Positions 6,102 to 7,822 of a DNA stretch of 7,822 bases are shown here, in pieces. Location of the stretch: positions 235 through 8,056 of the forward strand of contig CAYQAE010000013.1 of NCBI GenBank assembly GCA_964415445.1, read 5' to 3'. The notes below the pieces were generated by a model. It saw only the letters and a list, made by a program, of their open reading frames with translations. It was not told where the DNA came from and did no database searches. The position numbers were made by a program, and so were the translations under genes. The stretch comes from CAYQAE01 sp964415445 [NCBI: uncultured archaeon] (GTDB lineage Archaea > CAYQAE01). The first letter of the stretch is position 1; each line of letters opens with the position of its first letter.

Positions 6102-7822
6102 AATTACTAATTTTTCAGTGTCAGAAGGTGAGCAAAAAATAATATCAGGTGATATTGATCTTAATAATTATGATTCTGTTATAATTAATCCATCGAGAAC
6201 TAAAAAAGCGTATTTAATGTTAAAAAATTATACTAATATTTTAGATTATCTAAATACAAATTATCCTGATCAAGATTGGGAGAGAAAAGCTTGGCCACAG
6301 TTAGAAAATATTACTCATAATCTAGAAGTTGAAGGATATGAAGTAGATTATGGTGGAAATTTAACTTCTAATTTATCTGATTATGATCTAGTTATGATTC
6401 TTTTAGCTGACATTGAAGAGGATGATAAAAATAGACTTTATAATTGGGTAGAAGACGGTGGTGCATTGGCTGTTGGCTATCTACATAATGATCCATATCT
6501 TGGTGCTTATTATCATCCCTATGAAGGTGATCCTGAGTCGGGTGGATCGGATGTTGCTGATATGGTGCCTGGAATAAATATTAATTGGTCTTTAGCTGGA
6601 TTTAGTAATATCAATGAAACAGGTGCTTGGCAAAAAAATATCTGGAATCTTTTGCATGATAATGCTTCTTTATCTGATGCTCAAAATACAGTTTGTGCAG
6701 ATGTTGTAATGGAGATTATGAACAATAGTTATACTCAATATATGCTTAGCAATTATGAAGACGTAGCTACTTATGAAATATGGATGGAGAGGAATATAAC
6801 TGGCAACAGTACAGGATACCGTTATGAAAATGTTACAGTATGGCCTCATCCTGATGTTGATGGAGTTGAGTGGAATTGTTGGGCTACAGTTTTTAATACT
6901 TCATCCAATTGGTCACCTATTTTGCAACTTCATAATGAACTTACTGGAAAATCTCTAAATGATACACTCCCTCAAGATCATCCGTTTCGTGAAGATTATC
7001 CCTCTCTGCCCTGGTGGTCTACTATTGAATATGAAAGAGGTAATAATTCTGAAGGTAGAGCAGATGAATGGTATGGTATGATGGCTCGTGAATTAGGTTT
7101 AGGTAGAATTATGGTATTTGGTCCAAATCAATGTGATTATGCAGAAAAAAATCACGGAGTTGAGCCAACTACATTATCTCCTCTTTGGTCAGATGCAGAT
7201 ACCAGTGTTTGGGATGATACTTTTGAAGATAAACTTAAACAATATGTATTTGACGGTGGGGGTGTAATCCTTACAAAAGGTTATCCTGAATATGGTTCAC
7301 TAACTTCAGTATCACCTGGCGATCCTGGAGAGATAATTGTAAAAGATCCAACTTCTGAGGCAATAGATCTTTATAAAGCTAGTGGATATCATGATATAAC
7401 TTATGAAGTTAATTTCTCTAATATTAATTTAGTAGGATATCAAAAGGTTGATATTCAAAATGAAGTATTAACTGAAACTTTAGTTCAAGTTTATGATCAA
7501 GATGAGTATAGTTATTTTCCTTTAGTTTCTGTTAAAAGTTATGGCTTGGGAAAAATTGGTATTTTTGCTACAGATCCTCTAAGTGAACCAGAAGTTGGTA
7601 ATTTATTAACTTGGGAAGATTATTCTAAATTTTGGGCACAATATATAGATTATATCTCTGCAGATGCCTTCACCACTGATAAACTTAAGTTAAAATTGGA
7701 TAAAACTTATTATAATCTAGATGATTCTGCCTTAATTACTATTAGCTCGCCAAATAATATAACACCTACTTGCTATGTTAAAAATCCACAAAATACAACT
7801 AAACAGTTGGGTCTATCTAAAA
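6079..7822 (+). CDS. Continuation of the BatB-like protein: GATase-like extracellular region, 3'-truncated
   Basis: The frame starting at 6079 has no stop through 7821 (581 codons). It has no credible start of its own, so I read it as the distal part of the preceding VWA gene. Counting from 6079, codons 45-134 form a GATase-like Rossmann unit: a strand (KAYLMLKN), a helix containing WERKAWPQL, EGYEVDYGG, YDLVMILLA and EDGGALAVGY. A long Trp/Tyr/Asn-rich segment (about 135-335) is unassigned. GLGRIMVFGPN (340-350) is followed by a second FDGGGVILTKG (391-401) and a second YGLGKIGIFATD (488-499), which closely match NGGGILITGG and LGKIMFVGTD of the BatA-like protein. Codons 535-581 begin an Ig-like domain (DSALITISSPNNITPTCYV), as in the BatA-like protein, so a C-terminal membrane helix is expected soon beyond the window. 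Sequons such as NIT, NLT, NST and NNS suggest an exported, glycosylated protein. Confidence 0.8.

Noticed and set aside
6118-6120. GTG at 6118 as an independent start for the distal GATase-like ORF
   Set aside because: It has no ribosome binding site and would leave an exported-type protein without a signal or anchor; continuation of the VWA gene is simpler.
1-7822. Minus-strand genes
   Set aside because: I found no minus-strand frame with convincing length, start signal or recognisable motif; the + strand is almost fully coding.
1-7822. Insertion sequence, integrase or attachment site
   Set aside because: No transposase or integrase motifs and no long terminal inverted or direct repeats are visible.

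Overview
The window is very AT-rich (about three quarters A+T by eye) and every supportable gene lies on the + strand. It most likely comes from a low-GC archaeon. Supporting this are a RecA/KaiC-superfamily protein, GGTG or GGTGAT Shine-Dalgarno sequences matching the archaeal 16S tail, TTG starts, archaeal-looking TATA boxes, and large membrane-anchored VWA proteins rich in N-x-S/T sequons. I cannot name the lineage; Asgard or another low-GC archaeal group is possible, and a bacterium is not excluded.

Region 1 (1-2982) is a compact cluster. (a) The first gene is cut by the left edge. Its product consists almost entirely of diverged helical repeats of about 85-125 residues, each with a Trp-Ile (WI) signature. 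(b) An EVE-domain fragment follows, and (c) a KaiC-like protein comes next. The C-terminus of (c) carries two more copies of the repeat seen in (a), so (a) and (c) share a domain I do not recognise. The end of the EVE fold is encoded at the start of (c) in another frame. Genes (b) and (c) therefore look like one EVE-KaiC-repeat protein broken by a single frameshift. The KaiC-like core has lost its Walker A lysine, its Walker B aspartate and one of the paired glutamates, so it is probably a non-catalytic scaffold or sensor.

Region 2 (2983-3258) is a 276-base gap between clusters. It holds TATA-like boxes, two inverted repeats, a possible 27-codon small ORF with a good ribosome binding site, and the ribosome binding site of the next gene.

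Region 3 (3259-7822, cut by the right edge) encodes BatA/BatB-type surface VWA proteins. The first is a complete 644-residue BatA-like protein: two N-terminal membrane segments, VWA, beta-rich linker, glutamine-amidotransferase-like (GATase-like) Rossmann region, Ig-like domain and C-terminal membrane segment. It overlaps by 4 bases (ATGA) a second VWA gene with two N-terminal membrane segments. That second gene stops at 6101, but another frame is open from 6052 to the window end and encodes GATase-like regions matching those of the first protein. One base too many in an A5 run at 6070-6074 explains the break, so the true product is probably one protein of more than 870 residues. The MoxR ATPase and DUF58 genes that often accompany such VWA genes are not in the window.

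The main points of interest are the shared WI repeat family and its link to an EVE-KaiC pseudo-ATPase. Two apparent frameshifts at homopolymers in under 5 kb must also be resolved as sequencing error, gene decay or recoding.
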